Positions 8,740 to 17,695 of a stretch of 57,759 nucleotides of DNA are shown one piece after another. Origin of the DNA: Terriglobales bacterium (lineage in GTDB: Bacteria; Acidobacteriota; Terriglobia; Terriglobales; Acidobacteriaceae); NCBI GenBank assembly GCA_035487355.1, contig DATHMF010000099.1:1-57759 (forward strand), written 5' to 3'. A program made the translations under genes and the position numbers. The first letter of the stretch is position 1; each line of letters begins with the position of its first letter. The notes under the pieces are model-generated. The model did not search any database, was not told the origin of the DNA, and saw only the letters and a list, made by a program, of their open reading frames with translations.

Positions 8740-10107
8740 TCATTTCTTCACCACCGCCCCAAAGGTTCCTTTGGCAACGCGCGCCGTGATTTCGTCCCCT
8801 GATTTTACTTGCGCCGGGTCTTTGACCAGTTTGCCCGAAACATCAAACACCAATGCATAGCCACGTTCAAGAATTTTCACGGGGGAGAGAGACTCCAGAT
8901 GGGCCGACGCTTCCCCCAGCCGTGCAGCGCGGCGCAAAAGCAGGTTTTGCATGGCGGCGCGCAGCGTTCCGCCACGCGCATCAATTTCACGGCGCATGCC
9001 GCTGAGCACGCGGCGCAAATCAAAGTGCCGTAGGCGTGTAGCTGCAACTTCCAGGCGGCGGCGTTTCCGCAACGAATTGGATTCATACGCCCGGCCCAGG
9101 CGGTAGATAAGATCATCGAGCCGCTGCTGCCGTCGAGTGATGGCGTCCCGGATGGTTGCCATCGCCCCGTGCTGCGCCAAATCATTCAGAGCCTGTCGAG
9201 CCAGCATGAACTGATAGCGTACTGCCCGGCTTAGCCTCTGCCGCAGGCTGGCGATAGAGTCTTCCAGTTCGTTGCGCGATTGGATAACCAGTTCGGCCGC
9301 GGCCGACGGAGTAGGCGCGCGCAGATCGGCAACAAAGTCGGCAATCGTGAAATCGGTTTCATGGCCGATGGCGGAGATGACCGGCAACCGCGAATCGGCA
9401 ATCGCGCGCGCCAGGGCTTCGTCGTTAAATGCAGCCAGGTCTTCCATCGAGCCGCCGCCGCGCGCGAGGATGATTACATCTATATCTTTGGCGCGGTTGA
9501 AATATTTGATTCCAGCACCGACTTCTACTGCTGCGGCCTCCCCTTGCACCTGTGCGGGATAGATGATCACGTTCACGCCCGCATGACGCCGTCGCAGAAT
9601 ATTCAGGATGTCCTGGATCGCCGCTCCGCGCGGCGAGGTCACAATGCCGATCCGCTTGGGCAACGCAGGGATTTGCTTTTTGCGTTCTTGATCGAACAGA
9701 CCCTCAGCCTGCAGCTTGGCTTTGAGTTGTTCAAAGGCGACTTGCAGCGCTCCGGCACCTTTGGGTTCCAGATATTCAGCAGAGAGTTGCAGCTCGCCGC
9801 GGGCTTCGTAGATGGTGACACGTCCGCGGGCGAGGACCTGCAGGCCGTTTTCCGGACGAAAGCGCAGCAACCTCGCCTGCGTTCGGAACATGACCACGCG
9901 CAACTGGGCGTCATCATCTTTTAATGTGAAATAAAGATGGCCCGACTCCGCCGGACGGAAGTTAGAAATCTCGCCTTCTACCCAGATGTCTCCGTACTCG
10001 CGCTCCACCTGAGTGCGCACGCTCGACATTATCGTGCGTGGAGTCCAGACGCGCCTTGTCGCCGCCGGCGACTGGAAGGTGAAACCAAGCTGTCCTGCCT
10101 CTGCCAT
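8740..10107 (-). CDS. xseA: Exodeoxyribonuclease VII large subunit
   Basis: Catalytic subunit of ExoVII, which degrades single-stranded DNA to oligonucleotides. The N-terminal OB-fold (YGDIWVEGEISNFRPAESGHLYFTLKDD) is followed by the catalytic core (IGIVTSPRGAAIQDI, ILARGGGSMEDLAAFNDE, ISAIGHETDFTIADFVADLRAPTPSAAAE), a long coiled-coil region rich in Arg/Leu, and the C-terminal LERGYALV segment. About 455 residues from ATG 10107; a TTG frame starts at 10182 but would overlap the upstream gene. No xseB-like small-subunit gene was seen in the 124 nt between xseA and glmM. Confidence 0.95.
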   Translation of the reverse strand: MAEAGQLGFTFQSPAATRRVWTPRTIMSSVRTQVEREYGDIWVEGEISNFRPAESGHLYFTLKDDDAQLRVVMFRTQARLLRFRPENGLQVLARGRVTIYEARGELQLSAEYLEPKGAGALQVAFEQLKAKLQAEGLFDQERKKQIPALPKRIGIVTSPRGAAIQDILNILRRRHAGVNVIIYPAQVQGEAAAVEVGAGIKYFNRAKDIDVIILARGGGSMEDLAAFNDEALARAIADSRLPVISAIGHETDFTIADFVADLRAPTPSAAAELVIQSRNELEDSIASLRQRLSRAVRYQFMLARQALNDLAQHGAMATIRDAITRRQQRLDDLIYRLGRAYESNSLRKRRRLEVAATRLRHFDLRRVLSGMRREIDARGGTLRAAMQNLLLRRAARLGEASAHLESLSPVKILERGYALVFDVSGKLVKDPAQVKSGDEITARVAKGTFGAVVKK

Positions 10108-10162
10108 TGGAACTAAGTTTATATGTTTTGCGAGGCGATGACGTAAAGACGATGTGCGCTGA

Positions 10163-10387
10163 TCATTTTTTCCAGCGGCCAATGATCAACAGCAGCAACG
10201 AAAGCAGGATGCTGAGCAAGATCGAGGTCCCCAGAGGAAAATAGACGACTACATTTTTCCCGTGGTAGGTGATGTCACCGGGCAGCCGGCCCAGGGGGAG
10301 ATGGAAACGTCCGGCCAGGATCAAGATCAGGCCGATGATTGCGAGAAAGGCCCCCGCGAGCAACAGCAGTTTTCCCAGCTCCGACAC
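10163..10387 (-). CDS. DUF2905 family small membrane protein
   Basis: A 74-residue protein with two hydrophobic helices separated by the conserved loop GRFHLPLGRLPGDI, the hallmark of the DUF2905 family, ending in RWKK. The function of the family is unknown. It starts at GTG 10387 and lies just upstream of xseA in the same direction; the two probably share a transcript. An AT-rich stretch directly before the start (10388-10405) could serve as a -10 region. Confidence 0.85.
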   Translation of the reverse strand: MSELGKLLLLAGAFLAIIGLILILAGRFHLPLGRLPGDITYHGKNVVVYFPLGTSILLSILLSLLLLIIGRWKK

Positions 10388-10689
10388 AATATCTATATTT
10401 TATAGTCTTAACCCTCGGCTGTGCTTATAGGTCGCCAGGCTTCTATTTTGCAATTACTTAGATAAGAAAACTCTTTTACGTTAAAGAGCCGGTGCCCCTG
10501 CGCATTTTTTTTCTGATCCGTGAAACATTTTCCAGTTTCCTCTCATTAGAGTGTGAGACGAAAAAAAGCAAATTTACGGAAACAAAAATCTTTCATTTGT
10601 CTTTGAGTATTGGGCACGTCTCTGCTTTCCCGGGCTTATTCGGCCGGGTGGATGGCGTTGAATTTTGTTCCATTGGCTAAGGAGATGAT
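10388..10689. promoter_or_regulatory. Divergent intergenic region with strong RBS for the RHS gene
   Basis: This 302-nt AT-rich stretch separates the divergent DUF2905 and RHS genes and holds no convincing gene. It contains a small inverted repeat (CTCTTT at 10471-10476 and AAAGAG at 10483-10488) and a second one, CCCGG/CCGGG, at about 10629-10648. AAGGAG at 10679-10684, five bases before ATG 10690, fixes the RHS start. No clear -35/-10 pair was identified. Confidence 0.6.
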
Positions 10690-13600
10690 ATGAAAAAGGC
10701 TGGCATATCGGTTGGAACGATCATAGGCGCATTCTTATTGGCTTTGGTTGTACTTCCCTTGGGTTGGGGACAGTTTCCGGATATCCCCGATAAAGGCTTT
10801 CGGCCGTTTGGCTCCTACCAACTATCCGACATTGACTCGGTGAACCTGGCCACCGGCAACCTGGTGTTGCATATTCCTATTGTCTCGTATCCGCAGCGGG
10901 GAAATGTGCCTTCGTTGTCGTTATCTGTGCGTTACAACAATCCGCGCTGGGCGGTAAGGTTCCAGTACGGCGGCGTGCAGCAATATACCGGAGCGGATAT
11001 TTGGTGGGCCAGGTGGGGCGATGACGGCGCGGGGACTGAGATCGTGCGCGACAATGCTTATTCCATGGCGGACTATCAATACAACATATACGTTATCGAT
11101 CCTTTTGTTGGAGCGGCTGTGCTCCACGCCGTGGATAGCATGGGCGCTCACCATGTGCTGGAGAACACCGCCGGCGACCCCAACGTGGGCTTCGGCAGCG
11201 CCATGGAATCCATCGACGGCACCGGCCTCAGGGCGGAAGGTACTAACTCTCTCAGCCCGACCATCATCGACGGAAACGGCGTCCGGCATATGATTCCCAG
11301 CATCCACTATGTGGATCATCCTTTTCCTCCCGACAACGCGGGCAATGAAGATCAATGGGCCTACCAGATTGCGACCGATAACAGTTTCGGGGAGAGCACG
11401 GAGGATGCGAACGGAAACAAAATCACAGCCCTTCCGGGGCAGGGGTGGACGGATACGATGGGCCGGTTTATTCCTGCGCCCAACCAATCGAGAACAGGCT
11501 GCGAGACTTTAAATTTTCCTGGACCCAATGGCGGGGCGTCCCCAATTACATTTTGCTACGGCGGAGTCACCGTTCGATCCAGTTTTGGGTTAACCAATGT
11601 AGCTGACGACAATTTCCATAACTTTGGCTATGCGCTCTTGCAACTCATCTCAAGCATAACGCTTGCCAACGGCACAAGCTGGCAATTTCACTACAACAAT
11701 TTTGGCTTTCTCACCTCCATCACCCTGCCCAGCGGCGGCACCATTTCATATACCTGGAACGTTTCTTCGCAGTGTGCCGCGTGGCTTCAGATGATGCGAA
11801 ATCGTGGGGGCGGCAATGAGTGGTCAGGCGATTCGGAGGTTTGCGATTTTACAATCACCAACCGCACCTTTGATGCCCACGACGGCAGCGCGCCCCAAAC
11901 CTGGACGTATTCTCCCGGACCGAACAACATCGGTTTCCAAACGGTAACAGTTACTGATCCCAAAGGCGACGACAGCGTTCATACCTTCGCCTGGGCATTT
12001 GACAATGCACCTTATGAGATCAAGACGCAGTACTACAACGGCCCGCAGAGCAACAACCAACTGGTAAAGACCATAGACACAGAGTATCCGGCCGGCTATC
12101 TCCCCCAACCCAACCAACCCTATCAACCGCCGGGGTGCGGCTCATACGATGGGATGGCCGATAACCTTGGGCGTGGGCCGGTGATCAACCCCATTTCAAA
12201 GACGACAACCTGGGCAGCCAACAATCAGGTGAGCAAGACTACCTTCACTTATGATTCGGGCGCTACAGTACTGGTGACAACGAATGGTTATAACCAGACT
12301 AATACCTGCCCCCTGACCTATGGCAAGGTAATCCAGGAGTCGGAATACGACTACGGCTCAGGCGCACCCGGCCCACTGCTGCGCACCACCAACACGCAAT
12401 ACCAGGCCTTCCATGACAGCAACTACCTGGCGAAGAACCTGCTCAATCTGCCGTATTCGGTGCAGATAACCGATGGCAGTGGCAACCAGGTGGCCTACAG
12501 CTATAACGAATATGACCAGACCGGCCTGCAACCATCAGGGGTTAGCACGCAATTTGACACGAATCCGCCGGGCGCGCCCTATCGTGGCAACCTGACCACG
12601 GCGCATCGCTGGCTGAACACCACAGGCACATATCTCAATACAACCAGTTCTTATTACGACACCGGCATGCCCTACCAGGCAACCGACGCCAAAAACAATA
12701 CCACCACGCTTTCCTATGACCTGGCCTTTGCCGGGGCCTACGTCACGAAGATGCAGATGCCCACCACCGCCAGCAACGGGGTTCAGCACATCATTCAGGC
12801 GTCCTATGACTTCAACACTGGCCTGAAGACGAGTTCCACCGACCAAAACCAACAGACTACCAACTACACTTACGACACGATGGGGCGTGTGAAGAGTGTC
12901 ACTGGGCCGCCAGATCCGAATAACGGCGGGCAGAGCAGTCAGACGATCTACAACTATTACGACCTTCCTGCTGTCTCTTTGCCGGAAGTTGAAGTGCAGC
13001 AGAACATTGATGGGCGCCAAACTGATTCCTTGACTTTGTTCGACGGAGCGGGCCGAGCCACTCGCACGGCGACGAAGAACGATGAAGACCCTAACAATCC
13101 TTATGAGCAGGTAGATACCTGCTTTGACGGAATGGGACAGAAGTACTTCACAAGCTATCCCTACCGCTCCACAGGATTTAATGCGACCAAGGCTTGCAGC
13201 AATTCGCAGCGACCAGGCGATACATTTACCTTGGATGCCGTTGGCCGTGTGACCCAGATCACCAATGCCGATGGCAGCGTGATGAGCACCGACTATTCGC
13301 AGTTCCCAACAGTAACCGTCGCCGATCAGGCCGGAAACCAGCAACGTAACCGGACAAACGCGTTAGGCCACCTTCTCGAGGTGGATGAGCCGGGAGGCTC
13401 ACCTGCTTCTGCAGCCAGTGGTTCGTTGACCATCAACGGAACGCTCCAGAGCTTTGCCGCGGGCCCGCAGCAGGCGACCAGTGGCCACGTAGAGCTGACT
13501 TTTAGTGGCCAGCTACAGTCAAAGTCAAGTTGTTCACCCTCTGGACAGCCTTGTAGCGACAGCGGTTCCATCAGCATTACCGTGGCCGGGGTCACCAAGA

Positions 13601-16600
13601 GCGTTAACTACCCCTATCCTGGTTATACGGGGACTGATTCGGGTGGAAGCATCCAGGCACTGGCGAACGCATTTCATACTGATACGACATCACCAGTAGA
13701 CGCGATTTACTATGGCGCCGACGAGTCTGGCAATATCGTCATGGATTTGATTGCCAGGGCAAAGGGCGCGGCAACGAATTACCCACTCTCCACCTCCGTC
13801 GCCTCCAATGATTCGAGGGATTTCCCCTCGCCTTCATTTCAGGTGAGCGTAGGTTCGCACTTGATCGGCGGTCAGGATGCTACTGGTCCCGCCACCAGCG
13901 GGCACGCAAGTTTGAGTTTTAGTGGCGCCCTGCTCTCCAAGGCAAGCTGTTCCTCTTCTGGTGGACAACCTTGTGCCGACAGCGGTTCGATCGGCACGAC
14001 TGTGACGACATCGGCCGGCCGTTTCAGCAAGAGCGTGCCCTACAGCTCCTCAACCGGCAACAATTCCAGCCAGGCGGTACAGGCATTGGCGAATGCATTT
14101 CATCTGGATGCCAATTCTCCGGTAGATGCGTTCTTCACCAGCGATGAATCAGGCAACTACATCATGAACCTTACCGCCCGGGCAACAGGCGCGGCCACGA
14201 ACTACCAGCTCTCCACTTCCATTGTGTCCAATGATCCAACGGACTTTCTTTCGCCTTCATTCCAGGTCAGTGCCCCTTCGTTATTGGCTGGCGGTAAGGA
14301 TGCTACCAACAGTGGCACGGTTTTTGATTCTGGAGTGGTTTATGCGACCGTCCGCGGCGGCTTTACCGTGAGCGCTCCTTTCGGGCAAGGCAGCAACAGC
14401 ACGGCGGCAATGGTAGCAACGGCGCTGGCGAACGGCTTGAATGCCACCGATTCGCCGGTTACCGCTACAGCTTCGGGCTCCACCATTGCGCTGAACTATA
14501 AGACCCCTGGGGCAGCCGGCAACACTTTCGTGGGTGTTATGTCCAGCTCCTATGATCCGAGCAATCCGTCTTTCACAAGCCTCGGCGTAATACTGAGCGG
14601 CGGGGTAGATCTGCAACTGCCCTCGCTCTCCACCCCGGCGGTTACCCTGTACTCCTATGACACACTGGATAACCTTGTCGGCGTGCAACAGCAAGGCAAC
14701 AGCCCTGATTCCTCGCAGTGGCGCCAGCGCAGCTACCTGTACGATTCGCTCAGCCGGCTGCGGACAGCTATAAGTCCGGAATCGGGAACCATCAATTATG
14801 GGTACGACGCCAACGGGAACGTAATTTCAAAAGTCTCATCTGCACCCAACCAGACCAGTGCGGGCAGCATTACGTACAGCTACGCGTACGACGAGCTAAA
14901 CCGGCTGCTCGCACGCTCTTCTACTGGCCAGCCGGCTGAGACCTATACGTATGACGTAAGTACGGTAATGGCCACGAGTGTACACAACCCCATCGGGCGG
15001 CCGGTAATGGCCACTTCGAGCACATCGGCCGGCACTGTGACCACGATTTACAGCTACGATGTGATGGGACGCACAGAGTTCGAGACCGAGTATCCCAATC
15101 GCAGCAACGGCTCGCTATTCAGGAGGTTCAGCTATGCCTACAACCTGGATGGCTCGCTGAAGTCCATTACCTACCCCAGTGGGCGGGTAATCAGCTATGC
15201 CTACAACATTACGCGGCGGCCCTTCTCTGTGGTGGATAACAATGGCACCAGCTTTGCCGCCAACGCACACTACACTCCTTGGGGTGCGCTAAGCAGTGTA
15301 GTAAACGGCAGCATGACCACTACCAACAGCTACAACCTGCGCATGCAGCCGGTATTTCTCTCCGCCTCCTCCCCCAGCCAGACGATATTGAACCTGGGCT
15401 ATGACTTTAATTCGTGCAATGGCAACGGCGGCAACAATGGTAATGTGTGCCAGTCGAATAACAACAAAATTGGCCAAAGCGCCCGCTCGCAGAGCTTCCA
15501 GTATGACGCCCTGAACCGGCTGCTCGCAGCGATTTCGACCAATTGGAGCCAGAACTACGCCTATGACAACTGGGCGAACCTGCTGCAGAAGAACGTTGCC
15601 GGTGGGGATACGCCTCTGAATGTAAAAGTGAACAGCAAAAACCAGGTGACCAACTGGTGCTATGACGCGGCGGGAAACGTGGTGGGCCCCAATCCCTGTT
15701 CATCCTATGCCAATGGTGTTTTCGCCGCCATTTACGATGGCGAGAACCGCATGACGCAGGCTACGGTGGGTAACGTCACAACTTCTTATGACTACGACGC
15801 CGACGGACGGCGGGTAAAGAAATCTGGCGGTGTAAATACACTCTACTGGTACGGGTCAGACGGGAAGGTGCTGGAAGAGACCGACCTCAGCGGCACTCTG
15901 CAGAATGAGTACATTTTCTTCGGTGGCAAACGCGTTGCCCGCTACAGCGTGGCAAACGGGTATTCATACTTCTTCTCCGACCATCTGGGCTCAGCGAGTG
16001 TAGTGACAGATGCCTTGGGGAATACGAAAGAAGAATCGGACTATTATCCCTATGGAGGCGAACGCGTCGTCACTGATTTGGGCATCGGCAATAACTACAA
16101 GTTCACCGGCAAGGAACGGGATCCGGAAACTGGACTTGATTACTTTGGAGCGCGCTACTATGGATCGGCGATTGGCAGGTTCACAACCACCGACCCCATG
16201 GCGGCAAGTGCTGGTATACAGAATCCACAAACCTTAAATCGCTACACCTATGCATTGAACAATCCCGTGCGGATGATAGATCCAACCGGCAAGTATTCCG
16301 TGGACGTGCACCTGTATTTGACCGACGTTCTTGCTCAAGCCGCCGGTTATAGCCGCCGTCAAGCACACCAGATCGCGGAAGCCGACGAAAATATCGACGT
16401 CAATCCAAAAACAAATCCCCTCAATCCTTTTAATTTTGGGGCGCGCCGGGACTGGCACTTCACCAGCCAGGCGAGACGGGATGAGCTATGGGGGAAATTT
16501 GAGGAGTCGAGAAATTTGACCGATTTGGGAAGCTTCTTCCACCCCGAGCAAGATTCCTATTCCCACAAAGGCTTTGGCTGGTTCTTTGGGCACCTCTTCG

Positions 16601-16899
16601 CCGGACATGAGCCAGACATCACAAAAAATGATCCCGAAAAAGCGGATAACATGGCAAAGGATACCCTTGACAAACTACATTCCGCCCAGTGTCAGTGCAG
16701 CAGCGAGGACAATGGTCTGTGGAACGCCATTGCCGCTGATGTTGATAAATTCAATAAGGACCAATGGGACGACAAAGATACCAAGAAACAAGAACAGAAG
16801 CTTAAGGACCTTCAGAACATCCAGGCCGACACATGGTTTTACCGAAATCGGGACAATCTGCACGACGGCCTGCCCGAAGACAAACCACCACAAAACTAG
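10690..16899 (+). CDS. Secreted RHS/YD-repeat protein with C-terminal toxin-like domain
   Basis: A 2069-residue polymorphic-toxin-type protein. Residues 1-27 form a Sec signal peptide (MKKAGISVGTIIGAF and a hydrophobic core). An N-terminal domain with NLATGNLVLHIPI leads into many YD repeats (for example YDALNRLLA), interrupted at about 929-1320 by three tandem copies of a ~140-residue domain. The RHS core at about 1765-1867 (FFSDHLGSASVVTDALGN, YYPYGGE, YKFTGKERDPETGLDYFGAR, ending DPTG) is followed by a ~200-residue variable domain. That domain has H1874, D1921-W-H1923 and FFHPEQDSYSH (H1951, Q1954, D1955, H1959), resembling zinc-binding motifs of phospholipase C/P1-nuclease-fold proteins. 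No PAAR or VgrG part is present, so Sec export rather than type VI loading is likely. Target and toxicity are inferred. Confidence 0.93.
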   Translation: MKKAGISVGTIIGAFLLALVVLPLGWGQFPDIPDKGFRPFGSYQLSDIDSVNLATGNLVLHIPIVSYPQRGNVPSLSLSVRYNNPRWAVRFQYGGVQQYTGADIWWARWGDDGAGTEIVRDNAYSMADYQYNIYVIDPFVGAAVLHAVDSMGAHHVLENTAGDPNVGFGSAMESIDGTGLRAEGTNSLSPTIIDGNGVRHMIPSIHYVDHPFPPDNAGNEDQWAYQIATDNSFGESTEDANGNKITALPGQGWTDTMGRFIPAPNQSRTGCETLNFPGPNGGASPITFCYGGVTVRSSFGLTNVADDNFHNFGYALLQLISSITLANGTSWQFHYNNFGFLTSITLPSGGTISYTWNVSSQCAAWLQMMRNRGGGNEWSGDSEVCDFTITNRTFDAHDGSAPQTWTYSPGPNNIGFQTVTVTDPKGDDSVHTFAWAFDNAPYEIKTQYYNGPQSNNQLVKTIDTEYPAGYLPQPNQPYQPPGCGSYDGMADNLGRGPVINPISKTTTWAANNQVSKTTFTYDSGATVLVTTNGYNQTNTCPLTYGKVIQESEYDYGSGAPGPLLRTTNTQYQAFHDSNYLAKNLLNLPYSVQITDGSGNQVAYSYNEYDQTGLQPSGVSTQFDTNPPGAPYRGNLTTAHRWLNTTGTYLNTTSSYYDTGMPYQATDAKNNTTTLSYDLAFAGAYVTKMQMPTTASNGVQHIIQASYDFNTGLKTSSTDQNQQTTNYTYDTMGRVKSVTGPPDPNNGGQSSQTIYNYYDLPAVSLPEVEVQQNIDGRQTDSLTLFDGAGRATRTATKNDEDPNNPYEQVDTCFDGMGQKYFTSYPYRSTGFNATKACSNSQRPGDTFTLDAVGRVTQITNADGSVMSTDYSQFPTVTVADQAGNQQRNRTNALGHLLEVDEPGGSPASAASGSLTINGTLQSFAAGPQQATSGHVELTFSGQLQSKSSCSPSGQPCSDSGSISITVAGVTKSVNYPYPGYTGTDSGGSIQALANAFHTDTTSPVDAIYYGADESGNIVMDLIARAKGAATNYPLSTSVASNDSRDFPSPSFQVSVGSHLIGGQDATGPATSGHASLSFSGALLSKASCSSSGGQPCADSGSIGTTVTTSAGRFSKSVPYSSSTGNNSSQAVQALANAFHLDANSPVDAFFTSDESGNYIMNLTARATGAATNYQLSTSIVSNDPTDFLSPSFQVSAPSLLAGGKDATNSGTVFDSGVVYATVRGGFTVSAPFGQGSNSTAAMVATALANGLNATDSPVTATASGSTIALNYKTPGAAGNTFVGVMSSSYDPSNPSFTSLGVILSGGVDLQLPSLSTPAVTLYSYDTLDNLVGVQQQGNSPDSSQWRQRSYLYDSLSRLRTAISPESGTINYGYDANGNVISKVSSAPNQTSAGSITYSYAYDELNRLLARSSTGQPAETYTYDVSTVMATSVHNPIGRPVMATSSTSAGTVTTIYSYDVMGRTEFETEYPNRSNGSLFRRFSYAYNLDGSLKSITYPSGRVISYAYNITRRPFSVVDNNGTSFAANAHYTPWGALSSVVNGSMTTTNSYNLRMQPVFLSASSPSQTILNLGYDFNSCNGNGGNNGNVCQSNNNKIGQSARSQSFQYDALNRLLAAISTNWSQNYAYDNWANLLQKNVAGGDTPLNVKVNSKNQVTNWCYDAAGNVVGPNPCSSYANGVFAAIYDGENRMTQATVGNVTTSYDYDADGRRVKKSGGVNTLYWYGSDGKVLEETDLSGTLQNEYIFFGGKRVARYSVANGYSYFFSDHLGSASVVTDALGNTKEESDYYPYGGERVVTDLGIGNNYKFTGKERDPETGLDYFGARYYGSAIGRFTTTDPMAASAGIQNPQTLNRYTYALNNPVRMIDPTGKYSVDVHLYLTDVLAQAAGYSRRQAHQIAEADENIDVNPKTNPLNPFNFGARRDWHFTSQARRDELWGKFEESRNLTDLGSFFHPEQDSYSHKGFGWFFGHLFAGHEPDITKNDPEKADNMAKDTLDKLHSAQCQCSSEDNGLWNAIAADVDKFNKDQWDDKDTKKQEQKLKDLQNIQADTWFYRNRDNLHDGLPEDKPPQN
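13474..14620 (+). repeat. Three tandem ~140-residue repeats inside the RHS protein
   Basis: Copy 1 begins at ATSGH (residue 929), copy 2 at ATSGH (residue 1068) and a divergent copy 3 at NSGTV (residue 1207), giving periods of 139 residues. Shared elements are DSGSI, ALANAFH or ALANGLN, SPVDA, GAATNY and a closing GG-D/V. Copies 1 and 2 are clearly closer to each other than to copy 3. The block sits between YD-repeat stretches and looks like an inserted adhesive or spacer domain. Confidence 0.85.
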
Positions 16900-16967
16900 A
16901 GGATAAGAACAACCTCGAGAACGCAGAACACCGACGCCAACGTGGAAAGATGTGCTCCGGATGGAAA

Positions 16968-16993
16968 GGAGGGCTGGTAACTATTAGCCCTCC
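16968..16993 (+). terminator. Hairpin after the RHS gene
   Basis: GGAGGGCT (16968-16975) and AGCCCTCC (16986-16993) form a perfect 8-bp stem with a 10-nt loop, about 70 nt after the RHS stop. It lacks a T-run (a C-run follows), so it may be a transcript-end stabiliser rather than a full intrinsic terminator. Confidence 0.5.
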
Positions 16994-17037
16994 CCCACTC
17001 CAAAACTCGTCAAAGCCGATTAACAACGATAAGTTGC

Positions 17038-17069
17038 CCGGTACAGGTTTGCATCCTGATTTCGGCAGC
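17038..17069 (+). repeat. 32-bp duplicate of an internal piece of the cupredoxin gene
   Basis: The 32 bases at 17038-17069 are identical to 20448-20479 inside the secreted cupredoxin protein gene, where they encode TGTGLHPDFGS. No homology continues on either side, so this is a footprint of a rearrangement or recombination event in otherwise non-coding DNA. Confidence 0.85.
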
Positions 17070-17099
17070 CGATCAACGCAGATTTTCGGATGATTGTGG

Positions 17100-17660
17100 G
17101 GGAACCTACTCCACTTGCTAGCAAGTGTTTGGAGTGTCCCAAATCGCGTCTAACCCGCGTCATTACTGGCGAAAAGCGGACTGCAGTGGGGGACTTGCTG
17201 CTAGTAGCTGCCTAGTCTGCCGGATGAGATGAGAGCACATAATAAGAAATCCGAGCACTGCTCTTAATCCCTTGTTCCGCGTAGGTACTAACCCCCCATT
17301 ACTTAGAGTAGTGGACGCCGCTCTAAATTCTTAGCAATCAATTTCTTACGACTAAGAACGGAGTAATAGACCCGGCAGTCTAAGAAACAGCTGAGGTCCC
17401 AAGGACGCCGAAAGCTCACGCTTCGATCTGCCGACAACGAATTCTCAAAGAGCTTTCTTTCTAAGGGCTCCGCGGTAAGACCGCTACGCCCTCGCCAACT
17501 GCTCGCGCTCATCCGGCGCTCGCATTTGGCTCACCCGGGCTACAAAAAAGCCCCGCATTCTTGAATGCGTAACGTAGACACACGTCTGGCACAATGATGG
17601 CCCGCAGTTTCCAGGAAATCAAGGTTTTGATACCAGGATGGTACCACTTTCAGTGAAAAT
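17100..17660 (+). repeat. Dispersed degenerate repeat, copy A
   Basis: Non-coding, about 560 bp, the longest of three copies in the window (B at 27850-28155, C inverted at 35115-35520). Landmarks in order: palindrome ACTTGCTAGCAAGT (17113-17126), CCGAGCACTGCT (17251-17262), CCCATTACTTAGAGTAGT (17296-17313), CTAAGGGCTCCGCGGTAA (17461-17478), GCATTCTTGAATGC (17555-17568), AATGATGGCCC (17593-17603), and the operator-like pair TGATACCA-N3-TGGTACCA (17628-17646). No intact open reading frame spans it. Confidence 0.75.
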
Positions 17661-17695
17661 CATGAGAATTCCTGATTGCACAGAAACGGCATAGC

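Noticed and set aside
12535..13344. A 269-residue minus-strand open frame inside the RHS gene
   Set aside because: Lies opposite the YD-repeat coding sequence; composition explained by the sense strand.
10690..16899. Type VI secretion cargo (PAAR-RHS)
   Set aside because: The protein has a Sec signal peptide and no PAAR, VgrG or DUF4150-like part, and no type VI genes are in the window.
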